This document shows, one piece after another, positions 1-8,491 of a stretch of DNA of 64,000 nucleotides. Position 1 is the first letter of the stretch, and each line of letters begins with the position of its first letter. Position numbers and translations under genes: made by a program. The notes under the pieces were generated by a model, which did not search any database, was not told the origin of the DNA, and saw only the letters and a program-made list of their open reading frames with translations. This DNA is from an uncultured Desulfuromonas sp. (GTDB lineage: Bacteria > Desulfobacterota > Desulfuromonadia > Desulfuromonadales > Desulfuromonadaceae), in the NCBI RefSeq assembly GCF_963678835.1, contig NZ_OY787469.1, positions 1,426,001 to 1,490,000 of the forward strand, read 5' to 3'.

Positions 1-340
1 GATCAAAGTCAAGGTCGCCGGGTTTCGTCCCGGCAGCCGACATACTTTTGATTGGCCGCTCAAAAGGATGCAAAAACCAGCTGAACACCTCCTGACCCTC
101 AGATTAACCGACACTGAGTCTGTTTCCGATGTGCGTTACGGATTCGGCTCGCCGCCCTTTAGGTCGGCGAATCGTGCAACTCATCTCCTGTGGCGTAAAA
201 CGGTGATAACAATCTTAAGTCGCGCTTTATCTCTGGTGTGGCACCGATCAAACGGGCGGGACGGTGCCCGCCCTGCAGTCGTGTGTCATTGAGTAGCCAA
301 GCTCTTCCGTTCAGCAGCGTCGAGTGTAGAGAGCGTTGTC
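1..340 (-). repeat. Truncated copy of the ~582-bp interspersed repeat
   Basis: The reverse complement of this stretch matches the repeat units at 44199-46250, including the hairpins built on GCCGGG/CCCGGC, CCTTTTGA/TCAAAAGG and GGGCGG/CCGCCC. It is closest to the first unit of that array (44199-44573): both share the variant linking CGTAACGCACATCGG to CAGACTCAGTG, which the other three units lack. It is cut by the window start and fades near 340. Short open frames inside it recur only because the repeat recurs, so I treat it as noncoding. Confidence 0.85.
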
Positions 341-379
341 GTTGATTGGACGATATAAGAGGACAGATCTGCCAGCAGC

Positions 380-3097
380 CTACTGGAAAAATTGTTTCTC
401 GAAGAATTCTGCCGTACAGGGTTTCCCGTAAAAGTAACCCTGCACCTGCTGACAGCGATGTTGTTTGAGAAAGTCGACCTGGGCCTGCTCTTCCACCCCT
501 TCAGCGATTACCTCCATGTTGAGGTTGCGTCCAAGAGAGATGATGGAGGCGGCGATGGCGACATCATCGGAATCACCGGGGATATCTTTGACAAATGAGC
601 GGTCGATTTTAAGGTAGCGCGCCGGGAAATTTTTGACATAGCTCAGTGAGGAGTAGCCGGTGCCGAAGTCGTCAATGGCAATGCTGACGCCCAATGCGGT
701 GAGCTGTGTCATGATGGCAATGGCGGATGTGGTATCGCTCATAACGGCATTTTCGGTGACCTCCAGAGTCAGACATTCCGCAGGCAGTCCGGTGTTGTTC
801 AGAACGTCTTTCACCCGTTGAACCAGTTTCTGGTCTTTGGCGAACTGGTTGGATGAGAGGTTTACGGACATTTTGAAATTATGGCCACTCTGTTCGCGCC
901 ATTGATTGGCCTGTCGGCAGGCGGCCTTGAGAACCCAGTGGTCAATTTGAGTGATCAGGCCCGACTCTTCGGCAATGGGGATGAATTCATCCGGATACAC
1001 CAGTTGACCTTCCGGTTTCTGCCAGCGGATCAAGGCCTCTGCACCAACGACCTGCTCGTTTTCCAGATCCACCTGTGGCTGATAAAACAGGACGAACTCA
1101 TTATGGTGTAGAGCGTCACTGAGCCGGGATTCGAGTTCAATTCTCTGCATGATGGTTTCTTGCATGGCGGTGGTAAACAGTTGGTAACCGTTTTTGCCTG
1201 CCTCCTTGGCACGGTACATGGCAATGTCGGCATTTTTGATTAAATCTTCCGGGGTGTCGGCATCATTGGGGAACACTGTGACCCCCATACTGACATTCAC
1301 CGTGTAGTCGCGCCCTGACAGGGAGTGTGGCAGCTCCAGATGTTTGAGGATCCGTCGACACAGGACCGTGATGTCGTGCGGGTCCTCAATCTCGGGCATG
1401 AGAATGATAAATTCATCACCGCCAAGTCGAGCGGTGGTATCTTCCTGGCGTGTGCAACTGAGCAGACGTTCGCTGATCTGCTGAAGAAGTTTGTCGCCAT
1501 AATGGTGGCCGAGCGAGTCGTTGATATTTTTAAAGTTGTCGATGTCGAGATAGATGATAGCCAGTTTGGTGGCATGCTGCCGAGCATGGGCAACCGCAAC
1601 ACTTAACCGGTCATGAAACAGTTTGCGATTGGGAAGGCAGGTTAAGGCGTCATGATAGGCCTGATGCTCAAGCTTTTCCTCGCTGCGTTTGATTTCCGAA
1701 ATATCGTGAAAAATCGCCACGTAATGGCTGGGTACTCCGGCAGAATTGGTACAGCGTGAGATGGAGACATTTAACGGATAGACTTCGCCGTTTTTTCGCC
1801 GGTTCCACACTTCTCCTTCCCACCGTCCTCCTTCGGTCAGCCCCTGCCACATCTGTTGATAGAATGTGGGGCCATGATGATCCGATTTGAAAATACGCGG
1901 AGTTTCGCCGATCAGTTCTTCGCGGCGGTAACCCGACATGGCTTCACAGGCCGGGTTGACCTGTTCAATGATGCCGTCAAGGTTGGTGATGACAATGCCT
2001 TCAACGGCATTGTCAAATACGCTCGAAGACAACAACAGCTGTTTTTCTGATTCTTTGCGCTGATGGTCAAGGTCAACAATGGAATGACCAAGAATATTGA
2101 ATTCGGAAACCAGAGTCGATTTGTAGCGGACTGGTTCCGTATTGCGAAATGCGGCTTCAGTTATTTGCAGTACAGTATTCAGAGAGCGCTTGGTCAGGTA
2201 GCGAAAGATAATGATGACACCACTGGCGGAAATCAACGTGGCGAAAAAGACCGAGAGAATACCCTGACGTAACGATTCGTTGAGTTGTGCGAGCAGATCG
2301 CCGGAGAGTTTCTGGGTTACCAGCAGCTCGCTGCTCTGATTGTTGATGGTCAGCCGGCTGTTCACATAGAAAAAATCACCGTGTTGCCGGGGTAATCCTT
2401 CCGGGACGAATTTGTCTCCAGAGTGAAGCGGGGCCATTGCGCTTCTGTCATGGCCTAACACCGGCTGATTGTTCCACTGCAGGCTGATGGCTTCAGCCGT
2501 GATCCGTTGTTCAAGTTCTTGCAGCAACGCCAGGTTGTCATTGACCACAGTGGCGGCGTAAATGGTACCGATGATTTTGCCTGATGACAGGGCGGTAATT
2601 TTTTCCTGCTGCTTGAGGAGCACTGTATCGGTTTCAGTGCAGTATGTCAGTCCGGGCGGATTGGTCGTTAGCGTATGCTGGAGTTGCGGTGATGCAAAAA
2701 AAGGCGATGTGACGTCAATCGTTGTGCCGTCGTTCAGCTTTAAACAGAGCAGGTCGAGCGCTCCGCCGGGGTCCCGTTCATAAAATGCCATCAGGCTGCG
2801 GGTGATGGCTTGGTGGCTGGCCACAGGGTTAGATTCTGAATCGAGTTTGGCCACGATCTGGGAGGCATTTTTTAAAGCCGTATCCAGTGTTTTGACGTGT
2901 TGTTCAAGCACCGCCTCAATCATGCGCTGATTGTGACGGGCGTTTTTGCGGATTTCGACGACAACTGTTTTGCGATTGTCCAGATAGCTGTACCCGGACA
3001 GGAGAACAATAAATAACACCGCAAACAAAAAGGCGATGGCCATCAGGTACGTGGTCATCTTCAGTGGGCGGGGGCGAAAGATGTAAAAAGGGTTCAT
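380..3097 (-). CDS. Membrane GGDEF-EAL c-di-GMP enzyme with LuxQ-like periplasmic sensor
   Basis: 905 residues. A membrane segment at about 16-38, a periplasmic domain at about 39-280, a second membrane segment at about 281-300, PAS (367-475), GGDEF (480-640) and EAL (660-900). GGDEF is intact at 559-563 with an RxxD inhibitory site at 550-553. EAL is intact at 687-689, with the DDFGTGYSS loop after it, so both synthesis and hydrolysis of c-di-GMP are possible. The periplasmic stretch at 171-200 (SSGKIIGT then VVNDNLALLQEL) and that at 100-120 (FYERD then LDLLCLKL) resemble the periplasmic domain of Vibrio LuxQ as I recall it. The start overlaps the stop of the upstream LuxP-like gene in an ATGA, which points to coupled translation. 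Inferred role: binds the LuxP-like protein and sets c-di-GMP level. Domain calls are firm; the LuxQ relation is from memory. Confidence 0.9.
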   Translation of the reverse strand: MNPFYIFRPRPLKMTTYLMAIAFLFAVLFIVLLSGYSYLDNRKTVVVEIRKNARHNQRMIEAVLEQHVKTLDTALKNASQIVAKLDSESNPVASHQAITRSLMAFYERDPGGALDLLCLKLNDGTTIDVTSPFFASPQLQHTLTTNPPGLTYCTETDTVLLKQQEKITALSSGKIIGTIYAATVVNDNLALLQELEQRITAEAISLQWNNQPVLGHDRSAMAPLHSGDKFVPEGLPRQHGDFFYVNSRLTINNQSSELLVTQKLSGDLLAQLNESLRQGILSVFFATLISASGVIIIFRYLTKRSLNTVLQITEAAFRNTEPVRYKSTLVSEFNILGHSIVDLDHQRKESEKQLLLSSSVFDNAVEGIVITNLDGIIEQVNPACEAMSGYRREELIGETPRIFKSDHHGPTFYQQMWQGLTEGGRWEGEVWNRRKNGEVYPLNVSISRCTNSAGVPSHYVAIFHDISEIKRSEEKLEHQAYHDALTCLPNRKLFHDRLSVAVAHARQHATKLAIIYLDIDNFKNINDSLGHHYGDKLLQQISERLLSCTRQEDTTARLGGDEFIILMPEIEDPHDITVLCRRILKHLELPHSLSGRDYTVNVSMGVTVFPNDADTPEDLIKNADIAMYRAKEAGKNGYQLFTTAMQETIMQRIELESRLSDALHHNEFVLFYQPQVDLENEQVVGAEALIRWQKPEGQLVYPDEFIPIAEESGLITQIDHWVLKAACRQANQWREQSGHNFKMSVNLSSNQFAKDQKLVQRVKDVLNNTGLPAECLTLEVTENAVMSDTTSAIAIMTQLTALGVSIAIDDFGTGYSSLSYVKNFPARYLKIDRSFVKDIPGDSDDVAIAASIISLGRNLNMEVIAEGVEEQAQVDFLKQHRCQQVQGYFYGKPCTAEFFEKQFFQ

Positions 3098-4149
3098 TGC
3101 GCCTCCGAGTAGCGAAACGCCTGTTTCTTGAGATCCTCAATCTGACACAAGTTTGCGGCGGAGAGAAGTTTCATATTCCCGCAGAATAGCTGAGGAATCT
3201 GTTGCTGTCGATCTTCAAGTACAAATTTAATCGCTTCGGCAATGGAAACGCCGCTATCGTCGTTCATGCGCATCACCGTTAACGCAAGGTCGCCTTGTTG
3301 CAGTGCTTCGAGTTCCTTATCTCCTCCTCCCCAGCCATTGATGGAGATGGCTTTTTTTCGGCCGAGATCTTTCAGTGCCCGGCTGGTGTTTAATGCGATA
3401 TCCGTCGTGGTGCAAAAAATGAAGTCCACCTGGTTGTCGCTGTTAATGATGTCGCTGGCGGCCTGATAAATTCTGTTCGGTGTCTGGTCGGTAAAAAACT
3501 CCACCACGGGCAGCGAAGCGTGGCGATCCTTCGCAACCTGAAGAAACCCTTGTGTTCTGAGTTTGCTAACCTGACCACGGGTGCCACAGATGATGGCATA
3601 ACGTGCGTCATTGCCGTAGGTGTCAAACAGATGGGTTGCCAGCAACCGTGAGCCTTCTTCATGGTCGAAGCCGGTGTACAGCAGTGGCGGATAGTCCTGC
3701 CACTGGCTGTTGGGGATGGTCTGGTTCGCGACAATGATTTTCGGCGTACCACGATAAAGAACGCGGCCCAGTAACTTTCTGATGCGGGGGGAATCAATGT
3801 TGATCACCAGAAAATCCGGTTTTAGCTTTAATGCTTCGGCCAGTTGGTGTTCCTGGAGTCGGGTTTGACGCGGTTGGCTTGAAAAATGGGTCCATTTATA
3901 ACGAATGTTCAGTTCTTTAAGGCGTGCCGTCATGCTAACCAGGTTACGTCGCCAGTAATCGGACGCTTGTTGGTCTGGATAAATGGTGATGATTTTTACC
4001 GGCTTATGGAGACCCCCCTGAAAAATGACCGGGGCTGTTGCAACGCTTTGCGAGAACGCCAAAGCGTCAGCCGCCTGGGCTGTACAGGTGAGGTTCCACA
4101 GCAACAGTAGTATCAGAATTGTTTTTATGGCAGGAAGTCTTCGATCCAT
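3094..4149 (-). CDS. luxP: LuxP-like periplasmic AI-2-binding protein
   Basis: 351 residues with an N-terminal signal peptide (hydrophobic 9-20, cleavage near AQA-AD at 26). The body is a periplasmic sugar-binding-protein fold that matches Vibrio LuxP closely by memory: YPDQQASDYW, a GFDHEEGSRLLAT stretch, NGWGGG, TVMRMNDD, and the C-terminus KKQAFRYS. Residues equivalent to the recalled LuxP contacts for AI-2 are all present: Gln61, Ser63, Trp66, Asn142, Arg198, Thr249, Asp250, Trp273, Arg294, at a constant offset of 16-17 from LuxP numbering. I chose the ATG at 4149 because longer starts lie inside the hairpin at 4240-4296. A weak promoter (TTCATT, 18 bp, TATAAC) lies at 4196-4225. It is the first gene of a two-gene unit with the GGDEF-EAL protein. 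Confidence 0.88.
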   Translation of the reverse strand: MDRRLPAIKTILILLLLWNLTCTAQAADALAFSQSVATAPVIFQGGLHKPVKIITIYPDQQASDYWRRNLVSMTARLKELNIRYKWTHFSSQPRQTRLQEHQLAEALKLKPDFLVINIDSPRIRKLLGRVLYRGTPKIIVANQTIPNSQWQDYPPLLYTGFDHEEGSRLLATHLFDTYGNDARYAIICGTRGQVSKLRTQGFLQVAKDRHASLPVVEFFTDQTPNRIYQAASDIINSDNQVDFIFCTTTDIALNTSRALKDLGRKKAISINGWGGGDKELEALQQGDLALTVMRMNDDSGVSIAEAIKFVLEDRQQQIPQLFCGNMKLLSAANLCQIEDLKKQAFRYSEAQ

Positions 4150-4239
4150 CCACCAGATTGTAGCTTGATCAATGAAGAAAAAAAAGAGAAAAAGAGTTAT
4201 AGATAAGGAAAGCCTATTTAATGAATTTGTGTTTTCGAG

Positions 4240-4296
4240 CCAGCACAATCCATCGCGGGGCCGATTGCTATGTCGGCCCGCGATGGATTGTGCTGG
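4240..4296 (-). terminator. Long hairpin after the octaheme cytochrome gene
   Basis: A 24-bp stem (CCAGCACAATCCATCGCGG and beyond) with one bulged G and an 8-nt loop begins two bases after the cytochrome stop codon on the minus strand. No clear U-run follows, so it may act as an mRNA 3' stabiliser or a Rho-assisted terminator separating the cytochrome gene from luxP. Confidence 0.65.
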
Positions 4297-4298
4297 GG

Positions 4299-5813
4299 CT
4301 ATTTCTTTTCCTGCCCGGCGCGCAGGAATTTCAGATAATCAGCCATTTCCTGCAGATTTTTTGCCTGGGTCCAGCGTCCATCGGCAAATACCCCGTAATC
4401 AACACCACCCATCGCTGTGGCAAAACGGACCGAGTTGCCGAAGAACAGCCACTGCTCGATCCACTTTATTTCGATCGCTTCATCAAACGGGTTGGCTCCC
4501 TGGGGAAGGCCTTGGGCCAGACCTTCTTCCCAGGCGGTGTTGAGAACCTTGGTTGCCTGAAGTGTCATATGATTTGACGTTTCAATGGCGCGATCCAGGC
4601 GGTCAAAGTGGCCATTCACCCATTGCTGTGCATGGCAACCTGAGCAGACGTTTTTCATGTTGGTGGTGCGCACCGCCATCTCGTCAGCAGAGATCAGGGC
4701 AGATGTTACCGGTTCGCCGCTCAGCTCAGTCGGCAGAGTCAGGCCAGCTTTGTTGACAATGGTGGAGGTGTCGGCGTGGATGGGGTGCGGGTGCGCATAA
4801 GGCAGACCGAAAATACGCCACGGCAACCGGTCGGTCATGCGGTGGGAACGTTTGGCAAGCAGCTCTCCATCGCTGTTGACCAGTTCACTGACATGGCAGG
4901 CCGCACAGGTCGGAGCGGTAAAGTCTTCACCGACGGTCCAGGGAACGGCTTTGTAATCCCAGTATTTGTCGACGGATTTCTGAATATTGCCGTGGACGCT
5001 GACGGAATAGACTTTATACGCCGGGACATCCGGGCCTTTGTGGCATTCGGCACAGGTGTAGGGTTTGCGCGCGACTTCAATCGAAAATTGATGACGCATA
5101 TGGCAGGAGGCACAGGCCCCTTTGCTGCCATCCGGGTTGATGCGGCCAACCCCGGCATTGGGCCAGTTGCTTAACGTCGGGAAGTCCATTTCCCCCATAT
5201 CGGTTTCACGCGATTCGCTGCCGGTTACTTGAACAATGGTACCGTGACAGGCCAGACAGGAGTCGGCGTTGCTCATGTCATCAGCGCCTTCATGATGAAA
5301 GCTGGCTCCGTTGAAGGTGGCGAGACCATTGGTATTATCGACCATCACCTTATAAACGGGATTATCCATCAGGTTGGCATATGCCTGGGACATCAGGTTG
5401 TGGGAGAAGTCTTCCACTTCCACCGGATGGCAGGTGGCACAATCACTCGGGGAGACCACGGTGTGAATGACGAAACCATTGTGTTCAAAACGGTCTTTTT
5501 CGTGCTGGTCCGCATTCATGGTATGACATTCGGCGCAACCGATCACCACTGTGCGAAGCGTTTCGTCAACTTGGGATGTTGACATGCGTCGTTCGATCTC
5601 CGGCAAGGCAAAAGCGTCTTGTGGTGTCGTGTGAGAGTGACGGCTTTTTTGCCAGTCCGCAACGATCCCCGGTGTCACGGTGGTGTGGCAGTCGAGACAT
5701 TCCTGAGTGTTGTCACTGATAACACCCTGTTCAGCAAACGTTGTTGTGGTGGTTACCACAACCAGCAGCACTACCAGTATGATTGTGTAACGCGATCCTA
5801 ACAGATGATTCAT
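4299..5813 (-). CDS. Octaheme cytochrome c, hydroxylamine oxidoreductase-like
   Basis: 504 residues with an N-terminal signal or anchor segment (10-27). Eight CxxCH heme-binding motifs start at Cys39, 93, 125, 186, 234, 254, 303 and 390. The stretch around hemes 5-6 (CHMRHQFSIEVARKPYTC, then GPD and HGN) follows the pattern of the HAO/octaheme family. Such proteins oxidise or reduce nitrogen compounds (hydroxylamine, nitrite) in the periplasm; in anaerobic delta-proteobacteria a reductive role is more likely, which is inference. I cannot tell whether the crosslinking tyrosine of ammonia-oxidiser HAO is present. Start chosen at 5813 because a strong GGGAGGGG ribosome site precedes it. ResB/CcsB further along would supply heme attachment. 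Monocistronic. Confidence 0.88.
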   Translation of the reverse strand: MNHLLGSRYTIILVVLLVVVTTTTTFAEQGVISDNTQECLDCHTTVTPGIVADWQKSRHSHTTPQDAFALPEIERRMSTSQVDETLRTVVIGCAECHTMNADQHEKDRFEHNGFVIHTVVSPSDCATCHPVEVEDFSHNLMSQAYANLMDNPVYKVMVDNTNGLATFNGASFHHEGADDMSNADSCLACHGTIVQVTGSESRETDMGEMDFPTLSNWPNAGVGRINPDGSKGACASCHMRHQFSIEVARKPYTCAECHKGPDVPAYKVYSVSVHGNIQKSVDKYWDYKAVPWTVGEDFTAPTCAACHVSELVNSDGELLAKRSHRMTDRLPWRIFGLPYAHPHPIHADTSTIVNKAGLTLPTELSGEPVTSALISADEMAVRTTNMKNVCSGCHAQQWVNGHFDRLDRAIETSNHMTLQATKVLNTAWEEGLAQGLPQGANPFDEAIEIKWIEQWLFFGNSVRFATAMGGVDYGVFADGRWTQAKNLQEMADYLKFLRAGQEKK

Positions 5814-6055
5814 GATCCCCTCCCTATACAGGTTATAAAAATTAATAAAAGAACACGTCACCCCTTTGAGTTTTGTGTTTTCTTTAATATATAGGGGTCG
5901 GGCGTGGGAAGGAAGGTCAAAAATGAATCTAATTTTCCCGTTTTAGAATGTCTAAAGTGGGTCTTGTCAGCATAAATTGGTCTGCTAAGCTGTAACATGG
6001 TCAATTTGTTTTCGTTTATATGCTCAGACCTCTGTGATGTGGAGTCTTTTTGCCT

Positions 6056-8254
6056 ATGTTGTCTTTCTTTCGTCGCCAGATTTCGCTAAAGGTTGTGTTA
6101 CCGCTGATTGCGGTGTTGGCGGTGCTGATGGTTGTTTTTGGTGTTTATGTTGTCCGCGAACGCACCCAGGCTGTTGAACGTCTTCTGCTGACGAAAGCGC
6201 GCAATCTGGTTCTGGTGGGGGCGACAACCATGGAGATGCTTCTTACCGAAGCGGTTAAAAACGGCGAATTGACCCATGACGAATTGTTTGATACCGCTTA
6301 TCAGCCGATTACGGAAGGACCTTTGTCCGGCACCGATCCGCCTAAGTTTCATACCCGCTATGATCGCTATTTTGATAACCACTTTCAGGAGCTGTTTGAT
6401 CGCTTTGCCATGGAAGACCCTTCGGTGGTGTTTGCCCTTCTGGCTGACCGCAATGGCTATGTGCCGACCCACAACCAACGTTATTCGCAACCTCTCACCG
6501 GTGACGTGATCCATGACCGCAATAATAATCGCACCAAGCGGATTTTCGACGATCCGGTGGGATTGAAAGCGGTGCGCTTTCTCGGCAATGACCAGCAATC
6601 GGTGTTGCGGCAAATCTATGAGCGCGACACCGGAGAAGTGATGTGGGATCTTTCCGCGCCGGTGATTGTTGACGGACAGCATTGGGGCGCGTTTCGCCTG
6701 GGTTTGTTATTGGCGGAGACGGAACACTCCATTATCCGCATGCGTAAAACGATCTTTATCTCAACGCTGCTGATGTTGCTGGTGTCGTCTTTGACTATTG
6801 TGCTGGTGGTGCGGCGCATTCTGCAACCGTTGTTGAGTATGACCCAGAGTGTTGAGCACCTTGCCGATGGCAAGATTTATCAGGGGTTCCAGATGGATTC
6901 CAATGATGAGATCGGCAAGCTGATCAAGGCGTTTAACAAAATGTCGAGCCAGTTGCAGCAAACAACCGTGTCGCGCGATTACTACGATTGCATTGTTGAG
7001 TCGATGCGTGAAGCGATGATGATTATCTCCAGTGAAGGGCTGATTAAGAGCGCCAACCAGTCTACCTGCGCGTTATTGGGTTACAGCTGTGAAGAGTTGG
7101 TGGACCAACCGGTCGAGATGATTTTGCCGAGCAACTGGCAAAAAGGGGCATTCAATATCAACGATTTCAGCAAGCCCACTCTGCTGATGGATAAGAAAGA
7201 TCGGGGATGTTTCTTTCTTATCGCCAAAAGCGGAAAAAAAATAGCGGTTTCTCTGTCAAGCTCGCCAATGCTGGATGATGACGGCGGTGTCTTGTCGTTA
7301 ATCTGGGTCGCTCAGGACATTACGCAACGTCGTGAGATGGAGCGCCGTTTGCAACAGGCGTTTGAAGAGTCCTGGGCCATGGCGGAGAATCTTGAGGAGC
7401 AAAATCTTGTCTTATCCAAAAGTCAGCAGAAGCTCGAAGAGGCTTATGCGGAGCTGAAAGCCTCTCAATTGATCATCCTCCAACAGGAAAAGATGGCTTC
7501 AGTCGGTTTGCTGGCTGCCGGTATGGCCCATGAAGTTAACAATCCGATCGGCTTTATCAACAGCAACCTGAATTCGTTGAAAAAATACCTCGAAAAAATG
7601 TTGTCTTTTATTGAAGCTCAGGAAAAGGCATTGAACGAATTTCCCGACAGTGAGGGGAAACAGGAAGTGGCTGTGCTGCGCAAAAAACTCAAACTCGACT
7701 TTTTGCTTGAGGATTGTCGTGAATTGATTGATGAGTCACTCAATGGTGCTGAGCGAGTGCGCAATCTGGTGCAGAATCTGAAAACGTTTTCGCGTGCTGA
7801 TCAGGCCGAAGAGGCCAAAGTTGATTTGAATGATTGCCTGGAGAGCACCATCAGCATTATCTGGAATGAACTGAAATACAAGGTCACTCTCAATCGCGAT
7901 TATGGTGAACTGCCTCTGACCTTGTGTTACGGACAAAAAATGAATCAGGTGTTTATGAATATCCTTGTCAATGCGGCGCATTCCATTGACAAGCAAGGGG
8001 AAATTACCATCAAGACCCGTCATGAAGATGAGCATATCCGTATCTGGATAACCGACACCGGGTGTGGCATTCCTGAAGAGAATCTCAAAAAGATCTTTGA
8101 ACCGTTCTATACCACCAAAGAGGTCGGGACCGGCACAGGTTTGGGCATGAGTATCGCCTATGAAATTATTGAGCAGCACCAAGGCAAAATCTATGTGACC
8201 AGTGAGGTGGGGGTCGGCACCACCTTTATGATTGATCTGCCGGTGGTTGAGTAG
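6056..8254 (+). CDS. Membrane sensor histidine kinase (Cache-like, HAMP, PAS)
   Basis: 732 residues. A membrane segment near 14-32, a periplasmic Cache-like domain up to about 225 with the run HNQRYSQPLTGD and NRTKRIFDDP typical of sensors and chemoreceptors, a second membrane segment at about 230-252, HAMP (255-305), PAS (315-430), a short coiled coil, then the HisKA region with phospho-accepting His492 in GMAHEVNNP and a HATPase domain (NAAHSI, DTGCGIP, GTGTGLGMS). It autophosphorylates and passes phosphate to a response regulator; none is adjacent, so the partner is unknown. ATG at 6056 chosen with GGAG 11 bases upstream; TTG at 6050 is an alternative. Divergent from the cytochrome gene. 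Confidence 0.92.
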   Translation: MLSFFRRQISLKVVLPLIAVLAVLMVVFGVYVVRERTQAVERLLLTKARNLVLVGATTMEMLLTEAVKNGELTHDELFDTAYQPITEGPLSGTDPPKFHTRYDRYFDNHFQELFDRFAMEDPSVVFALLADRNGYVPTHNQRYSQPLTGDVIHDRNNNRTKRIFDDPVGLKAVRFLGNDQQSVLRQIYERDTGEVMWDLSAPVIVDGQHWGAFRLGLLLAETEHSIIRMRKTIFISTLLMLLVSSLTIVLVVRRILQPLLSMTQSVEHLADGKIYQGFQMDSNDEIGKLIKAFNKMSSQLQQTTVSRDYYDCIVESMREAMMIISSEGLIKSANQSTCALLGYSCEELVDQPVEMILPSNWQKGAFNINDFSKPTLLMDKKDRGCFFLIAKSGKKIAVSLSSSPMLDDDGGVLSLIWVAQDITQRREMERRLQQAFEESWAMAENLEEQNLVLSKSQQKLEEAYAELKASQLIILQQEKMASVGLLAAGMAHEVNNPIGFINSNLNSLKKYLEKMLSFIEAQEKALNEFPDSEGKQEVAVLRKKLKLDFLLEDCRELIDESLNGAERVRNLVQNLKTFSRADQAEEAKVDLNDCLESTISIIWNELKYKVTLNRDYGELPLTLCYGQKMNQVFMNILVNAAHSIDKQGEITIKTRHEDEHIRIWITDTGCGIPEENLKKIFEPFYTTKEVGTGTGLGMSIAYEIIEQHQGKIYVTSEVGVGTTFMIDLPVVE

Positions 8255-8285
8255 TTGTTGGCCAGTGACGCTGACTGTGAAAACG

Positions 8286-8324
8286 TAAAAAGCCGGATCG
8301 GGGAGGCCACCGATCCGGCTTTTT
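8286..8324. terminator. Bidirectional intrinsic terminator
   Basis: A perfect stem AAAAAGCCGGATCG / CGATCCGGCTTTTT around a 10-base loop, with A- and T-runs on both sides, so it can stop transcription from the histidine kinase gene and from the opposite strand. Confidence 0.9.
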
Positions 8325-8451
8325 GTGTTTCGTAGGAAGAAAGGAGGTCAATACCTGCCTGCCACAACAGGTTTTGATGGTCATCACTTTAGCAATATCC
8401 GTCGATAAAAAAACACCGTACAACACGCATTTAATTGACTGATATGTCACA

Positions 8452-8483
8452 GGCATCAACTGTGTATATGCACAGTTAATGCC
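8452..8483 (-). terminator. Hairpin after the M48 protease gene
   Basis: GGCATCAACTGTG pairs with CACAGTTAATGCC (one wobble) just beyond the minus-strand stop at 8492. There is no U-run, so its activity as a terminator is uncertain. Confidence 0.5.
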
Positions 8484-8491
8484 TCAAGGGG

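Noticed and set aside
4150-4248. Longer N-terminus for the LuxP-like protein
   Set aside because: It would begin inside the hairpin and put a second hydrophobic stretch before a good signal peptide.
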